DNA from: Limnovirga sp038203525 | GTDB taxonomy: Bacteria; Bacteroidota; Bacteroidia; Chitinophagales; Chitinophagaceae | NCBI GenBank assembly: GCA_038203525.1 | Contig: JBBRDW010000163.1 | Coordinates: 1-7,687, forward strand | Direction: 5' to 3' | DNA length: 7,687 nt | Shown: positions 1-6,510 of the stretch, one piece after another | Numbering within the stretch: the first letter of the stretch is position 1 | Layout: each line of letters opens with the position of its first letter | Translations under genes and position numbers: made by a program | The notes under the pieces: generated by a model | What the model saw: the letters and a program-made list of their open reading frames with translations, nothing else | Database searches by the model: none | What the model was told of the DNA's origin: nothing

Positions 1-79
1 CAATCGTTATGCTAATCAAATTCAAATTAAAACAATTTGCCTGATACTTCGGCAGCAGATTGTTTTCAACGGCTGTTGA

Positions 80-158
80 AAGCTGAATAGCGTTCAAAAC
101 GTACAAGGGTGCGACGCAAGAGACGCTCAAAAGGAGTAATATAGCTTGGCTCCTAACT
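80..158 (+). repeat. Interspersed intergenic repeat, copy A
   Basis: This is a copy of the repeat family described in the findings, read on the plus strand. The head block AAGCTGAATA is at 80-89. The core at 101-119 differs from the majority 19-mer GTACAAGAGTGCGACGCAA by one base (GGG for GAG). After the core it continues GAGACG, as copy D does. The tail (about 143-158) is the most diverged of the set and keeps only scattered matches to the GCCCGGCCCAAAAAA tail of the others. The right boundary was set by matching the 58-base core-to-tail distance seen in copies C and F, so it is approximate. Confidence 0.75.
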
Positions 159-521
159 TTTCGCAATATAGCTGGTTCTTTATTATCGTAAAAAATTGTT
201 CAGACTTTTACCGAATGTACAGGCATACTGGTGTTAATTTTCTAAAGTCAATAATTATGAAGAAATAAATATTACAATTGAAAGGAACAGGTAAATAGGT
301 TTTTGGAGTATACATAAACAAATAATAGAAGCCGGGAAAAATAAAAAAAAAATGATTTTGGCAAATCTTTTTCTGGGGGTTACGTGGGAGGTTAATGGTT
401 CAAAATCTTTTTCGGGAGCTTAAAAACGGACAGTAATGTTACCTGCCTTTTTCTTATATCATTTTTTCTCTAAAGAAATACTAAAACATTTACCGTTAGC
501 TCCGTTGTTAAACCAGAATTT

Positions 522-528
522 TACCTTG
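522..528 (+). promoter_or_regulatory. Possible -7 box upstream of acpH
   Basis: TACCTTG resembles the Bacteroidota -7 element TAnnTTTG with one T missing, and ends four bases before the acpH ATG. No good -33 TTTG is visible at the usual spacing; TTAG at 496-499 is the nearest candidate. If real, transcription would start at or very near the start codon. Confidence 0.3.
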
Positions 529-532
529 CATT

Positions 533-1126
533 ATGAATTACCTGGCGCATGCATATCTTTCTTTCAAAGATCCCTCCATATTGTTGGGTAATATGATCAG
601 CGATTTTGTAAAAGGCAAAACAAAGTTTGACTATCCGCCTACAGTGCAAAATGGTATTATGCTGCACCGGCAGATTGATCATTTTACGGATACACACCAG
701 GTTACCAAAAAGGCCATGCTCGTTTTTAAACCATTAGTTGGTGCCTACGCTGGTGCATTTGTTGATGTGGTCTATGATCATTTTCTTGCTAATGATACGG
801 TTGAATTTCCAGATACCTTATTGGAAGAATTTGCTCAAAATACTTACCATAGTTTAAGGAATAGGAAAGGCCTTATGCCTGAAAAATTTATTGCAATGCT
901 CCCCTACATGATTAGCCAGAACTGGTTGGTAAATTATCGCTTTGCCAGAGGTATCGAAAATAGCTTTGGGGGTATCATTCAACGGGCAAAGTATCTGGAA
1001 AGGAATGATAAAATTATGACCAGTTTTATCGAAAATTATGAATTGCTGCAGCATTGCTACAATGATTTTTTTCCTTCATTAAAGGCCTTTGCTTTAGAAA
1101 ATTTTAATTTATTCCAAAAGGAATAA
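533..1126 (+). CDS. acpH: Acyl carrier protein phosphodiesterase (AcpH family)
   Basis: The 197-residue protein matches the AcpH (formerly DUF479) family in length and in its signature order. It opens MNYLAHAYLS, then has GNMISDFVKGK (residues 19-29, including Asp24), GIMLHRQIDHFTDTH (41-55, with His45, Asp49, His50, Asp53 and His55) and DVVYDHFLA (78-86). The Asp/His residues fit the metal-dependent hydrolase site of this HD-like family. In E. coli, AcpH removes the 4'-phosphopantetheine group from holo-ACP, giving apo-ACP in the cytoplasm. There is no signal peptide or membrane segment. The first ATG gives the canonical family N-terminus, which supports this start. No Shine-Dalgarno sequence is visible. 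The gene appears monocistronic, 93 bases ahead of the next start. Family assignment is strong; the in vivo role in Bacteroidota is inferred from E. coli. Confidence 0.9.
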   Translation: MNYLAHAYLSFKDPSILLGNMISDFVKGKTKFDYPPTVQNGIMLHRQIDHFTDTHQVTKKAMLVFKPLVGAYAGAFVDVVYDHFLANDTVEFPDTLLEEFAQNTYHSLRNRKGLMPEKFIAMLPYMISQNWLVNYRFARGIENSFGGIIQRAKYLERNDKIMTSFIENYELLQHCYNDFFPSLKAFALENFNLFQKE

Positions 1127-1219
1127 TTTTTCGTCTACTGCAATAATTGTGGTAAGATTTTTGTTTCTAATTGGGTTTATCCGGTTTAATCCATGAACTT
1201 TATTTCAAAAAAAATTATA

Positions 1220-1774
1220 ATGAAAAATTTTATACCCGCCCTCTTTTGCATCTTAAGCCTCAGCGCATTTGCACAGCAAAAGCCAACCGATCTTGATAAG
1301 AGCCCAATGGACATGAGTTATGCACCGGTTAATTACCCCATTTTAAAAATGAACGGCAAGGTTGCCAATCCACCGGTTGCGAGGGTTATTTATGGCAGGC
1401 CGCAGAAAACTGGCCGCCAGATTTTTGGTGGTATCGTAAACTACAATCAGGTATGGCGTATGGGCGCTAATGAGGCTACAGAAATAGAGTTTTTTAAGAA
1501 CGTAAAGATCGGTGGAAAAACCATTGCAAAAGGCAGATACACGATGTACGCCATATGTAATGAAAGTAAGTGGACATTAATTTTCAATACCGAAAAAGAT
1601 ATATGGGGGCTGTCTTATAATGAGAAGAAAGATGTACTGCGAACAGATGTTCCCGTGAAAATTACTGACTCACCGGTTGAGGCATTTACGATCTATTTCG
1701 AAGATATGAAAGGAGGTTCAAACCTCAATATACTTTGGGATAGTGTTAAGGTTGTATTACCAATCAATTATTAG
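1220..1774 (+). CDS. Secreted DUF2911 domain protein
   Basis: The 184-residue product begins with a typical signal peptide: a short basic start MKN, a hydrophobic stretch to about residue 16, then AFAQQ, so export to the periplasm is predicted. The rest fits the DUF2911 family common in Bacteroidota: SPMDMSYAPV, then ARVIYGRPQKTGRQIFGG, then QVWRMGANEATEIEF, then KGRYTMYAI and a Trp-rich C-terminal part with FNTEKDIWG. The function of the family is unknown. An in-frame ATG at 1193 would add nine residues (MNFISKKII). I prefer 1220 because it yields a clean signal peptide and is preceded by an A-rich tract, as is common at starts in this phylum, but 1193 cannot be excluded. The gene stands alone, with no terminator hairpin visible after the stop. 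Confidence 0.85.
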   Translation: MKNFIPALFCILSLSAFAQQKPTDLDKSPMDMSYAPVNYPILKMNGKVANPPVARVIYGRPQKTGRQIFGGIVNYNQVWRMGANEATEIEFFKNVKIGGKTIAKGRYTMYAICNESKWTLIFNTEKDIWGLSYNEKKDVLRTDVPVKITDSPVEAFTIYFEDMKGGSNLNILWDSVKVVLPINY

Positions 1775-1871
1775 ATGCTTGCTTTTTCCCTCTAATCAAC
1801 AAGTTTATTTAAGTGAGACTTTTTTAATGAACGATAAATTTGCACATTATAGATGCTTGCCGGTAGTTGGG

Positions 1872-1957
1872 TATAACTGATGCTTTTACTTAAGTACAAG
1901 AGTCCGCCTAAGGCGCAACAAAAGCTTAATCGTATTTCTATTGCCCGGCCCAAAAAA
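1872..1957 (+). repeat. Interspersed intergenic repeat, copy B
   Basis: Plus-strand copy with GTACAAGAGT at 1894-1903. The palindromic centre of the core is expanded: CGCCT-A-AGGCG (1905-1915) replaces the GCG-A-CGC of the other copies, adding about six bases. It then continues CAACAAAAGCTTAAT and ends with TTGCCCGGCCCAAAAAA (1941-1957), which matches copy F closely. Core start to end of the A-run is 64 bases against 57-58 in the others, and the expansion accounts for the difference. The head block is recognisable only with small gaps (AACTGATGCTTTTACTTAA). Confidence 0.75.
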
Positions 1958-2021
1958 CGTATAATTCTTACTCCAAATCGTTGTCTGCTTATTTTTTAAT
2001 AGCGAAATTCATCCTTTTTGT

Positions 2022-2047
2022 ATAATCAATGATTATCTTGCGGCAAG
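2022..2047. promoter_or_regulatory. Two abutting palindromes upstream of fabH
   Basis: ATAATCA-A-TGATTAT (2022-2036) is a perfect 7-bp inverted repeat around one base. It is followed directly by CTTGC-G-GCAAG (2037-2047), a perfect 5-bp inverted repeat around one base. They lie about 75-100 bases before the fabH start. Perfect short palindromes of this kind suit dimeric repressors, but no regulator is identified, so the operator role is a guess. Confidence 0.35.
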
Positions 2048-2109
2048 CAGAAATATCTAATTTTATTTAAACACTGCTACCAACAAAGTAAATAATTGGC
2101 TGTCTTAAA

Positions 2110-2117
2110 TACTTTTT
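2110..2117 (+). promoter_or_regulatory. Possible -7 box of fabH
   Basis: TACTTTTT matches TAnnTTTG at all but the last base and ends five bases before the fabH ATG. No convincing -33 element is seen at the usual distance, so support is weak. Confidence 0.25.
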
Positions 2118-2122
2118 AGCTT

Positions 2123-3142
2123 ATGAAACCAAGTCACACGATCAATGCTGCAATTACCTGTATGGGAGGCTTTGTGCCAGAAGATATTATAACAAATAAA
2201 GAACTGGAAGCACTCGTGCAAACCAGTGATGAATGGATCCGGAGCCGAACCGGTATTGGCGAAAGAAGAATACTTAAGGATAAAACCAAAGCTACCAGCG
2301 ACCTCGCTATTTATGCCATTAATGAAATAATACGCAAAAAAAATCTTGATCCCAAAGAGATAGACTGTGTTATCTGCTCTACCATGACGCCGGACATGCA
2401 ACTGAGTGTAACCGGCGCATACATCGCTACAGAGATTGGAGCAGAAAATGCCTGGGGGTACGATTTTACAGCCGCCTGCTGCGGTTTTATTTACGGACTT
2501 ACTACAGCGGCTGCCTATATTGAGAGCGGCAGATTTAAAAAAATAATTGTGGTTGGCGTAGATAATATGACGCGTTTTGTTGATTACCAGGATCGCAATA
2601 CCTGCATTCTTTTCGGCGACGGTGCCGGGGCAGCGCTGGTAGAGGCAAGCAGTGATCAAAGTTTGGGTGTTTTGGACAGTGTGTTCCGTTCCAATGGTTT
2701 TGGCCGGGCGCTAATGCACCAGAAAGCGGGCGGTTCATTAAATCCCGCAACGCATTCAACGGTAGATAAACGCGAACATTATGCATTTATGGATGGCAAA
2801 GCTGTTTATAAATACGCAGTGGCAGGTATGAGCGAAACCATCCTCGCAGTAATGAAGCAAAACAACCTTACAGCAGATGATATTGCCTGGGTTGTACCAC
2901 ACCAGGCTAACCTGCGTATTATAGAAGTAGTTGCGCAAAATACCGGCATGCCGTTAAGCAAAATAATGCTTAACATAGAAAAGTTTGGAAACACAATCGC
3001 CGCCACCATACCGCTGTGTTTGTGGGAGTGGGAGCCACGTTTAAAGAAAGGCGACAATATTATTCTTGTTTCTTTCGGCGGTGGTTTTACCTGGGGCGCT
3101 ACCCTGCTTAAATGGGAGTACGATGGAAGTAGCGTACAGTAA
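2123..3142 (+). CDS. fabH: 3-oxoacyl-ACP synthase III (KAS III, FabH)
   Basis: This 339-residue cytoplasmic enzyme condenses acetyl-CoA (or another short acyl-CoA primer) with malonyl-ACP to start fatty acid synthesis. The thiolase-fold triad is intact: Cys119 in YDFTAACCGFIYGL, His260 in VVPHQAN, and Asn290 in GNTIAAT. Other family marks are TSDEWIRSRTGI (residues 34-45), which corresponds to the CoA-binding Trp/Arg region, GDGAGA (165-170), MDGKAVYKYAV (223-233), and the C-terminal FGGGFTWG (318-325). It is slightly longer than E. coli FabH (317). Asp-Glu-Trp-Ile-Arg near the N-terminus supports the chosen start. The residue after the catalytic Cys is a second Cys, where Ala or Ser is more usual. 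The gene is not next to plsX, rpmF or fabD here, so it may be a stand-alone or additional KAS III; a specialised primer preference is possible but not shown. Confidence 0.93.
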   Translation: MKPSHTINAAITCMGGFVPEDIITNKELEALVQTSDEWIRSRTGIGERRILKDKTKATSDLAIYAINEIIRKKNLDPKEIDCVICSTMTPDMQLSVTGAYIATEIGAENAWGYDFTAACCGFIYGLTTAAAYIESGRFKKIIVVGVDNMTRFVDYQDRNTCILFGDGAGAALVEASSDQSLGVLDSVFRSNGFGRALMHQKAGGSLNPATHSTVDKREHYAFMDGKAVYKYAVAGMSETILAVMKQNNLTADDIAWVVPHQANLRIIEVVAQNTGMPLSKIMLNIEKFGNTIAATIPLCLWEWEPRLKKGDNIILVSFGGGFTWGATLLKWEYDGSSVQ

Positions 3143-3168
3143 TTATACGCTAAAAAGAATGCAATAAA

Positions 3169-3247
3169 TTTTTTGTAGCCAGCTAGAAAATTACAATTAA
3201 GCTTTACTTGCGTCGCACTCTTGTACAGTCGTAAAGTTATTCAGCTT
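3169..3247 (-). repeat. Interspersed intergenic repeat, copy C
   Basis: Minus-strand copy. The perfect 19-base core is the reverse complement at 3208-3226. The head block AAGCTGAATA is at 3238-3247 and the internal AAGCTTAAT at 3194-3202. The tail is diverged (CTAGCTGGCTAC, then AAAAAA at 3169-3174) but keeps the 58-base core-to-tail spacing. It lies 26 bases past the fabH stop, and weaker similarity (ATTCTT) may extend to about 3155. Just beyond the head, GCTGT (3250-3254) and ACAGC (3266-3270) can pair. Confidence 0.8.
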
Positions 3248-3345
3248 ATGCTGTGCAACACGCTTACAGCCTGCATTTCAACGGGCTTTTAATAGTCAAA
3301 GCCTTTATATTTAATGGAAAGATTTCGTCTAAAAGTGCTAATAAC

Positions 3346-3379
3346 AAAAATGCTGCGGGTGTAAACCCGCAGCATTTTT
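3346..3379. terminator. Bidirectional intrinsic terminator
   Basis: A perfect inverted repeat: a 15-base arm ending TGCTGCGGGT (3346-3360), a GTAA loop (3361-3364), and the matching arm ACCCGCAGCATTTTT (3365-3379). The ten GC-rich pairs are flanked by A5 on the left and T5 on the right, so transcripts from either side end in a stem followed by a U-run. It sits between the convergent fabH and propeller genes and probably terminates both. Confidence 0.9.
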
Positions 3380-3425
3380 GATTGATTCATATATAACTAC
3401 CAGGAAACAGGTTTGTTGATAAAAA

Positions 3426-4751
3426 TTATTTTTCAAACCGTAAAATGTATTCCGACGAGTATTCACTTTTATCTCCATACATATCCTTAAAAAAAAGCCG
3501 GGCTTTTTCACCCAATTTCAGGCAGGTATTTTTATTAGCTATATCCGCAGCATCGTTAACGGGCTGTAACGAGGGATACCACAGAATATGGCCGGGCTTG
3601 TCAACCAATAATTGCGGTTTAGTCCATTCCTGCGCATTAGCTCCTTTGCCCAGATCAATGTTTTTGTTAAACGATATATACAAGCTGCTACCCTGCCAGG
3701 AAGGGCCTTCCACTTTTCCCATCAGCATAACCCAGGCATTTAAATAGGTGTTCCAGCTTACAGATGGCCCCCAGTGAAATTTCCCTTTTGGCGAAGATGC
3801 GGGGCCGCCGCCTTCAGCAACCGGTATTTGCAAAGCCGAAATTGGGCTTCCTATGCCATCAGGTGCTGCATTAAAGGCTTTTCCATCCCATCTTCTTGCG
3901 TTGCCAACTGGGTTGTCGAGATCTGTTAATTTAATTCTGGCTACACTAATACATTGGCCACTCCTTTCTTTCTCAGTACTATAACTAGCATTGTTATATG
4001 CTCCGGGATAACCATATTCACCATAGAAAAGATAGAGGTAATCTCCGCTGGCAACTGCCGAAGGATCGCCTACACCACCTGCAAATGTATTTGACGTATT
4101 ATGCGGTTTAAGTATCATTCTTGGTTGATAATCTTCTATAAAAATTCCCTTATTCGCCCATCTTCTGCCACCATCGCCAGATTTCATAATGCCGATCCTG
4201 CATACCGCTGCCGGAGAACTTGGGCCTGTAAGGCCCTGCGGCCAGTTTGCATCAATATACCCATAGCCAGTTGCGGCATCGTATGGGTTTGTCGCCGGGT
4301 AATTTTCATTGTGGTAAACAGCAAACAACGTATTTCCGGTTTTATCTTTTGCATCCTGGTAAACTGTTTCAAACCAAACGGCACCATGCAGGCCTGCAGC
4401 ACCGGGTAATACATTTTGAGGCATGGCGGGTTCCGTAAATTCATGAGCTTTTCTACCAAAAGCCTCGTCTGCATTAGAGCCATCGGCAAACTTTAGTTCC
4501 CGGGAATAGCCCCACAGAGGGTCTTCACCATATTTGCCGGGGAAAATTCTGAATGTATCGCCAATCCACGCCTCCGCCATATTACAATCAACAAAAGAAT
4601 TAAAATAAGTTTTGGTGGTTGGTATTAAAATAGCTTTGGGGTTAAAGGTATCTTCCGTTCCTTTTGTAGTTGCTGGCGCAAAAACAAATGCTGAAATAAG
4701 GAAGGTACAAAAAACTGCGCCAGCAATTACGAATAGATTTATTCTTTTCAT
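3426..4751 (-). CDS. Exported protein, probable beta-propeller with Asp-box
   Basis: The 441-residue product starts with a signal peptide (MKRIN, then a hydrophobic core to about residue 24, with likely cleavage near FVFA-PA). Cys15 lies inside the hydrophobic core without a lipobox, so it is probably a soluble exported protein rather than a lipoprotein. I do not recognise a named family with certainty. The mature part looks all-beta and rich in Trp, Tyr and Gly. An Asp-box pattern SxDxGxxW is present at residues 191-198 (SGDGGRRW). GDPSAVASGDYLYLFYGEYG (228-247) and the LYISFNKNIDLG region (357-368) resemble blades of sialidase-like or five-bladed GH43-like propellers. A glycan-binding or glycoside hydrolase role is therefore plausible but unproven. 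SD-like AGGA lies directly before the ATG, and a TAAAGTTG box (4768-4775, minus strand) could be its -7 element. No SusC/SusD genes are adjacent. Confidence 0.75.
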   Translation of the reverse strand: MKRINLFVIAGAVFCTFLISAFVFAPATTKGTEDTFNPKAILIPTTKTYFNSFVDCNMAEAWIGDTFRIFPGKYGEDPLWGYSRELKFADGSNADEAFGRKAHEFTEPAMPQNVLPGAAGLHGAVWFETVYQDAKDKTGNTLFAVYHNENYPATNPYDAATGYGYIDANWPQGLTGPSSPAAVCRIGIMKSGDGGRRWANKGIFIEDYQPRMILKPHNTSNTFAGGVGDPSAVASGDYLYLFYGEYGYPGAYNNASYSTEKERSGQCISVARIKLTDLDNPVGNARRWDGKAFNAAPDGIGSPISALQIPVAEGGGPASSPKGKFHWGPSVSWNTYLNAWVMLMGKVEGPSWQGSSLYISFNKNIDLGKGANAQEWTKPQLLVDKPGHILWYPSLQPVNDAADIANKNTCLKLGEKARLFFKDMYGDKSEYSSEYILRFEK

Positions 4752-4930
4752 TCCTGTGATTTTAGAGCAACTTTAATAAAAAATTATTTACCGGTTTATT
4801 AACCGAAACCAGAAGTTGAAATTATTGCATTAAAACCTAAGACGCCAAAATTTGTAATTTTAAAAATGCAGATTCTATTTAGCAGAAAGAGAATCATAAG
4901 CAAGCCTGTTTTTGTTGCCTTAAATTACTA

Positions 4931-4970
4931 AAGTACAAGCTTGCGACCACCGACCTGGGCGGGGCAAGCT
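4931..4970 (-). other. GC-rich hairpin with partial repeat-core similarity
   Basis: AGCTTGC (4938-4944) and GCAAGCT (4964-4970) form a perfect 7-bp stem around a GC-rich 19-base loop that could pair further. It lies between the helicase stop and the propeller gene start, so it may end helicase transcripts, though the downstream T-run is poor. TTACTAAAGTACAAG just at its edge matches the head of repeat copy B at 14 of 15 bases, followed by TGCGAC as in the other cores, but the conserved tail is missing. It may be a decayed sixth copy. Confidence 0.35.
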
Positions 4971-5027
4971 GCAACAGGCGCTGCATTGCTAACGTATTGC
5001 CTGGTACAAAACATAGCTTTTATACCA

Positions 5028-6350
5028 TCAGCGTGCAACTTTTATAAGATATTTTTTCCCTTTCATTTTTTCGTTTTGAACCAGCCGCAAAAGGTCTTTT
5101 ATCCTATGCTTTTTTACGGCAGCAAAGGAAACAAAATCTTTAACTTCAATCAACCCAAGATCAGCTTTTTCGAGTTTTCCTTTCTGCGAAAAAAAGCCTA
5201 CGATATCTGTTTTGTTCAGCTTGTCTTTTTTGCCGCCGCTTATGTAAAGTGTCATCCATGCGCTGGCTTTGGGCAGGCTGGTTTTGGCGGGTAAAATAAC
5301 TTCGTCCAAAGGTTCTGAAATATAAGCAGGCAGCGGTTCCTGCACATATAGTATGACGTAAGCTGTACCCTCTGCCTGCATGCGGGCCGTGCGGCCATTG
5401 CGGTGCGTAAATTCTGCTCGTGTGGCGGGAAGATGATAATGAATTACATGTTTAACTTCGGGTATATCAAGCCCACGTGCGGCAAGGTCTGTAGCTACCA
5501 GAAACTGAGTTGTACCATTTCTAAACTGCACCAGTGTTTGTTCTCTTTCCATCTGTTCCAGCCCGCCGTGAAAACAGGCGTTTTCAATTCCTTTTTCTTT
5601 TAGCAGCTGGCTGGTTCGTTCTGCTGCTTCGCGGTGGTTGCAAAATATCAAGGCAGAGCCGTCGCGTAAAAAACACAACAGGTTGAAAAGACAATCTATT
5701 TTATCCTTTTCCTGCGAAACAACCATTTTTAAATTAAGCGTTGCAACGTTTTCTGTTTCAGTAATAAAGTCAACAACAACCGCATTGGTAACACCGGTAA
5801 ATTCGGGTATTTCGACAGCCTGTGTAGCAGAGACCAAAATGCGTTTTTGCAGGCCTTTTAATTCACCGATTATCAAACTCATTTCCGGGTGAAAACCGAG
5901 TGCTAAAGATTTGTCGAACTCGTCAAGAATCAGGGTTGATATGCTACTCCAGTCAAAGGTTTCTCTTTTTATGTGGTCGGCGATTCTGCCGGGTGTACCA
6001 ATTAATAAAGCCGGTGCCTCACTAAGGCTCTGTATTTCGGTAAGCATCGAATGGCCTCCATAACAACAGCTTGCTTTAAAACCCGTAGCCATTTTTTTCC
6101 ATACGTCTTCTATTTGTAAGGCCAGTTCCCGCGAAGGTGTAAGTATGAGGCATTGTACTTTTTTATCCACTACATTTAGCTGCTGCAAAAGTGGTAACAG
6201 AAAAGCTATTGTTTTACCCGATCCTGTGGGGGCTAGCAGCAATACTTCTTTTCCTTTAAGAATAGCTTCCTGCGCGGTTTGCTGCATGGTGTTTAGGGCA
6301 GCAATGTCTAATGCTGCAAGGGCTTTGTTAATAAGGTCCTTCGTCTCCAT
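5028..6350 (-). CDS. DEAD-box RNA helicase, DbpA-like
   Basis: A 440-residue ATP-dependent RNA helicase of the cytoplasm, with both RecA-like domains and an RNA-binding tail. Visible motifs: I APTGSGKT (40-47), Ia TPSRELA (71-77), Ib TPGR (119-122), II DEFD (143-146, in place of DEAD), III SAT (174-176), IV LIFCN (234-238), V ATDLAARGLDI (286-296) and VI HRNGRTAR (316-323, in place of the usual HRIGRTGR). A Q-motif-like MQQTAQ lies at 22-27, but the usual upstream aromatic is not evident and the N-terminus is short. Residues from about 365 (WMTLYISGGKKDKL to GKKYLIKV) fit the DbpA RNA-binding domain, which in E. coli recognises 23S rRNA hairpin 92. A role in large-subunit ribosome assembly is inferred; a CsdA-like role is the alternative. 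It is 342 bases from the divergent DsbA-family gene and has a good -7 box directly before its ATG. Confidence 0.92.
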   Translation of the reverse strand: METKDLINKALAALDIAALNTMQQTAQEAILKGKEVLLLAPTGSGKTIAFLLPLLQQLNVVDKKVQCLILTPSRELALQIEDVWKKMATGFKASCCYGGHSMLTEIQSLSEAPALLIGTPGRIADHIKRETFDWSSISTLILDEFDKSLALGFHPEMSLIIGELKGLQKRILVSATQAVEIPEFTGVTNAVVVDFITETENVATLNLKMVVSQEKDKIDCLFNLLCFLRDGSALIFCNHREAAERTSQLLKEKGIENACFHGGLEQMEREQTLVQFRNGTTQFLVATDLAARGLDIPEVKHVIHYHLPATRAEFTHRNGRTARMQAEGTAYVILYVQEPLPAYISEPLDEVILPAKTSLPKASAWMTLYISGGKKDKLNKTDIVGFFSQKGKLEKADLGLIEVKDFVSFAAVKKHRIKDLLRLVQNEKMKGKKYLIKVAR

Positions 6351-6354
6351 GCTG

Positions 6355-6387
6355 CAAAGATAGCCTGTAAAGTGGCGGCATTATAAA
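6355..6387 (-). promoter_or_regulatory. Bacteroidota-type promoter of the helicase gene
   Basis: On the minus strand, TATCTTTG (6355-6362) is a perfect TAnnTTTG -7 box. TTTA (6384-6387) is one base off the -33 TTTG, with a 21-base gap. The -7 box ends four bases before the ATG, so the transcript would have almost no leader. The A-run of repeat copy D lies 18 bases beyond the -33 element and could act like an upstream A/T element; that is a guess. Confidence 0.55.
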
Positions 6388-6405
6388 GCTTACTTTTAAA
6401 GACAA

Positions 6406-6483
6406 TTTTTTGGGCCCGGCATCGGTTTTTATGTCATCGTCTCTTGCGTCGCACTCTTGTACTGATGGAATTTTATTGAGCTT
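6406..6483 (-). repeat. Interspersed intergenic repeat, copy D
   Basis: Minus-strand copy with a perfect 19-base core at 6444-6462. The head AAGCTCAATA is at 6474-6483. After the core it continues GAGACG like copy A, then ATGCCGGGCCC followed by AAAAAA (6406-6411), a slight variant of the tail in copies B and F. Core to tail is 57 bases. It sits between the divergent helicase and DsbA-family genes, near the helicase promoter. Confidence 0.82.
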
Positions 6484-6510
6484 TTATCTCAGCGAAGCTC
6501 GATACTATTT

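Larger units (their letters stand above)
1..532. other. Gene-free leading region
   Basis: I find no convincing coding sequence here. The frames open at the left edge all close within about 80 bases and look like no protein I know. The region holds repeat copy A (80-158), a small perfect inverted repeat just before it (TTTCAAC at 64-70 and GTTGAAA at 75-81, loop GGCT), and A/T-rich DNA up to acpH. Two 11-base direct repeats, AAATCTTTTTC, lie 40 bases apart at 363-373 and 403-413, each followed by G-rich sequence. It probably contains the acpH promoter region, and perhaps that of an unseen gene to the left. Confidence 0.6.
1775..2122. other. Intergenic region upstream of fabH
   Basis: This 348-base gap has no recognisable gene. 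In order it holds an 11-base direct repeat TAGATGCTTGC (1772-1782, overlapping the previous stop codon, and again 1850-1860), a perfect match to the -7 consensus (TAAATTTG, 1835-1842), repeat copy B (1872-1957), two abutting palindromes (2022-2047), and a weak -7-like box next to the fabH start (2110-2117). Confidence 0.65.

Noticed and set aside
80..158. Insertion sequence or transposon
   Set aside because: No transposase frame or clear terminal inverted repeats and target duplications are present. The copies are too short to be autonomous elements.
363..413. Two AAATCTTTTTC direct repeats 40 bases apart
   Set aside because: They are short and low in complexity in an A/T-rich region. I record them but draw no conclusion.
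854..1054. Minus-strand open frame inside acpH
   Set aside because: It lies wholly within a clear AcpH gene on the other strand and has no recognisable protein features.
2105..2659. Long minus-strand open frame of 184 codons opposite fabH
   Set aside because: It is antisense to an unambiguous KAS III with intact catalytic residues. Its translation is rich in Cys, His and Asn with no domain, which is typical of a shadow frame.
4941..5294. Plus-strand open frame of 117 codons overlapping the helicase 3' end
   Set aside because: Most of it is antisense to the DbpA-type domain of the helicase, and no domain or plausible start context is seen.
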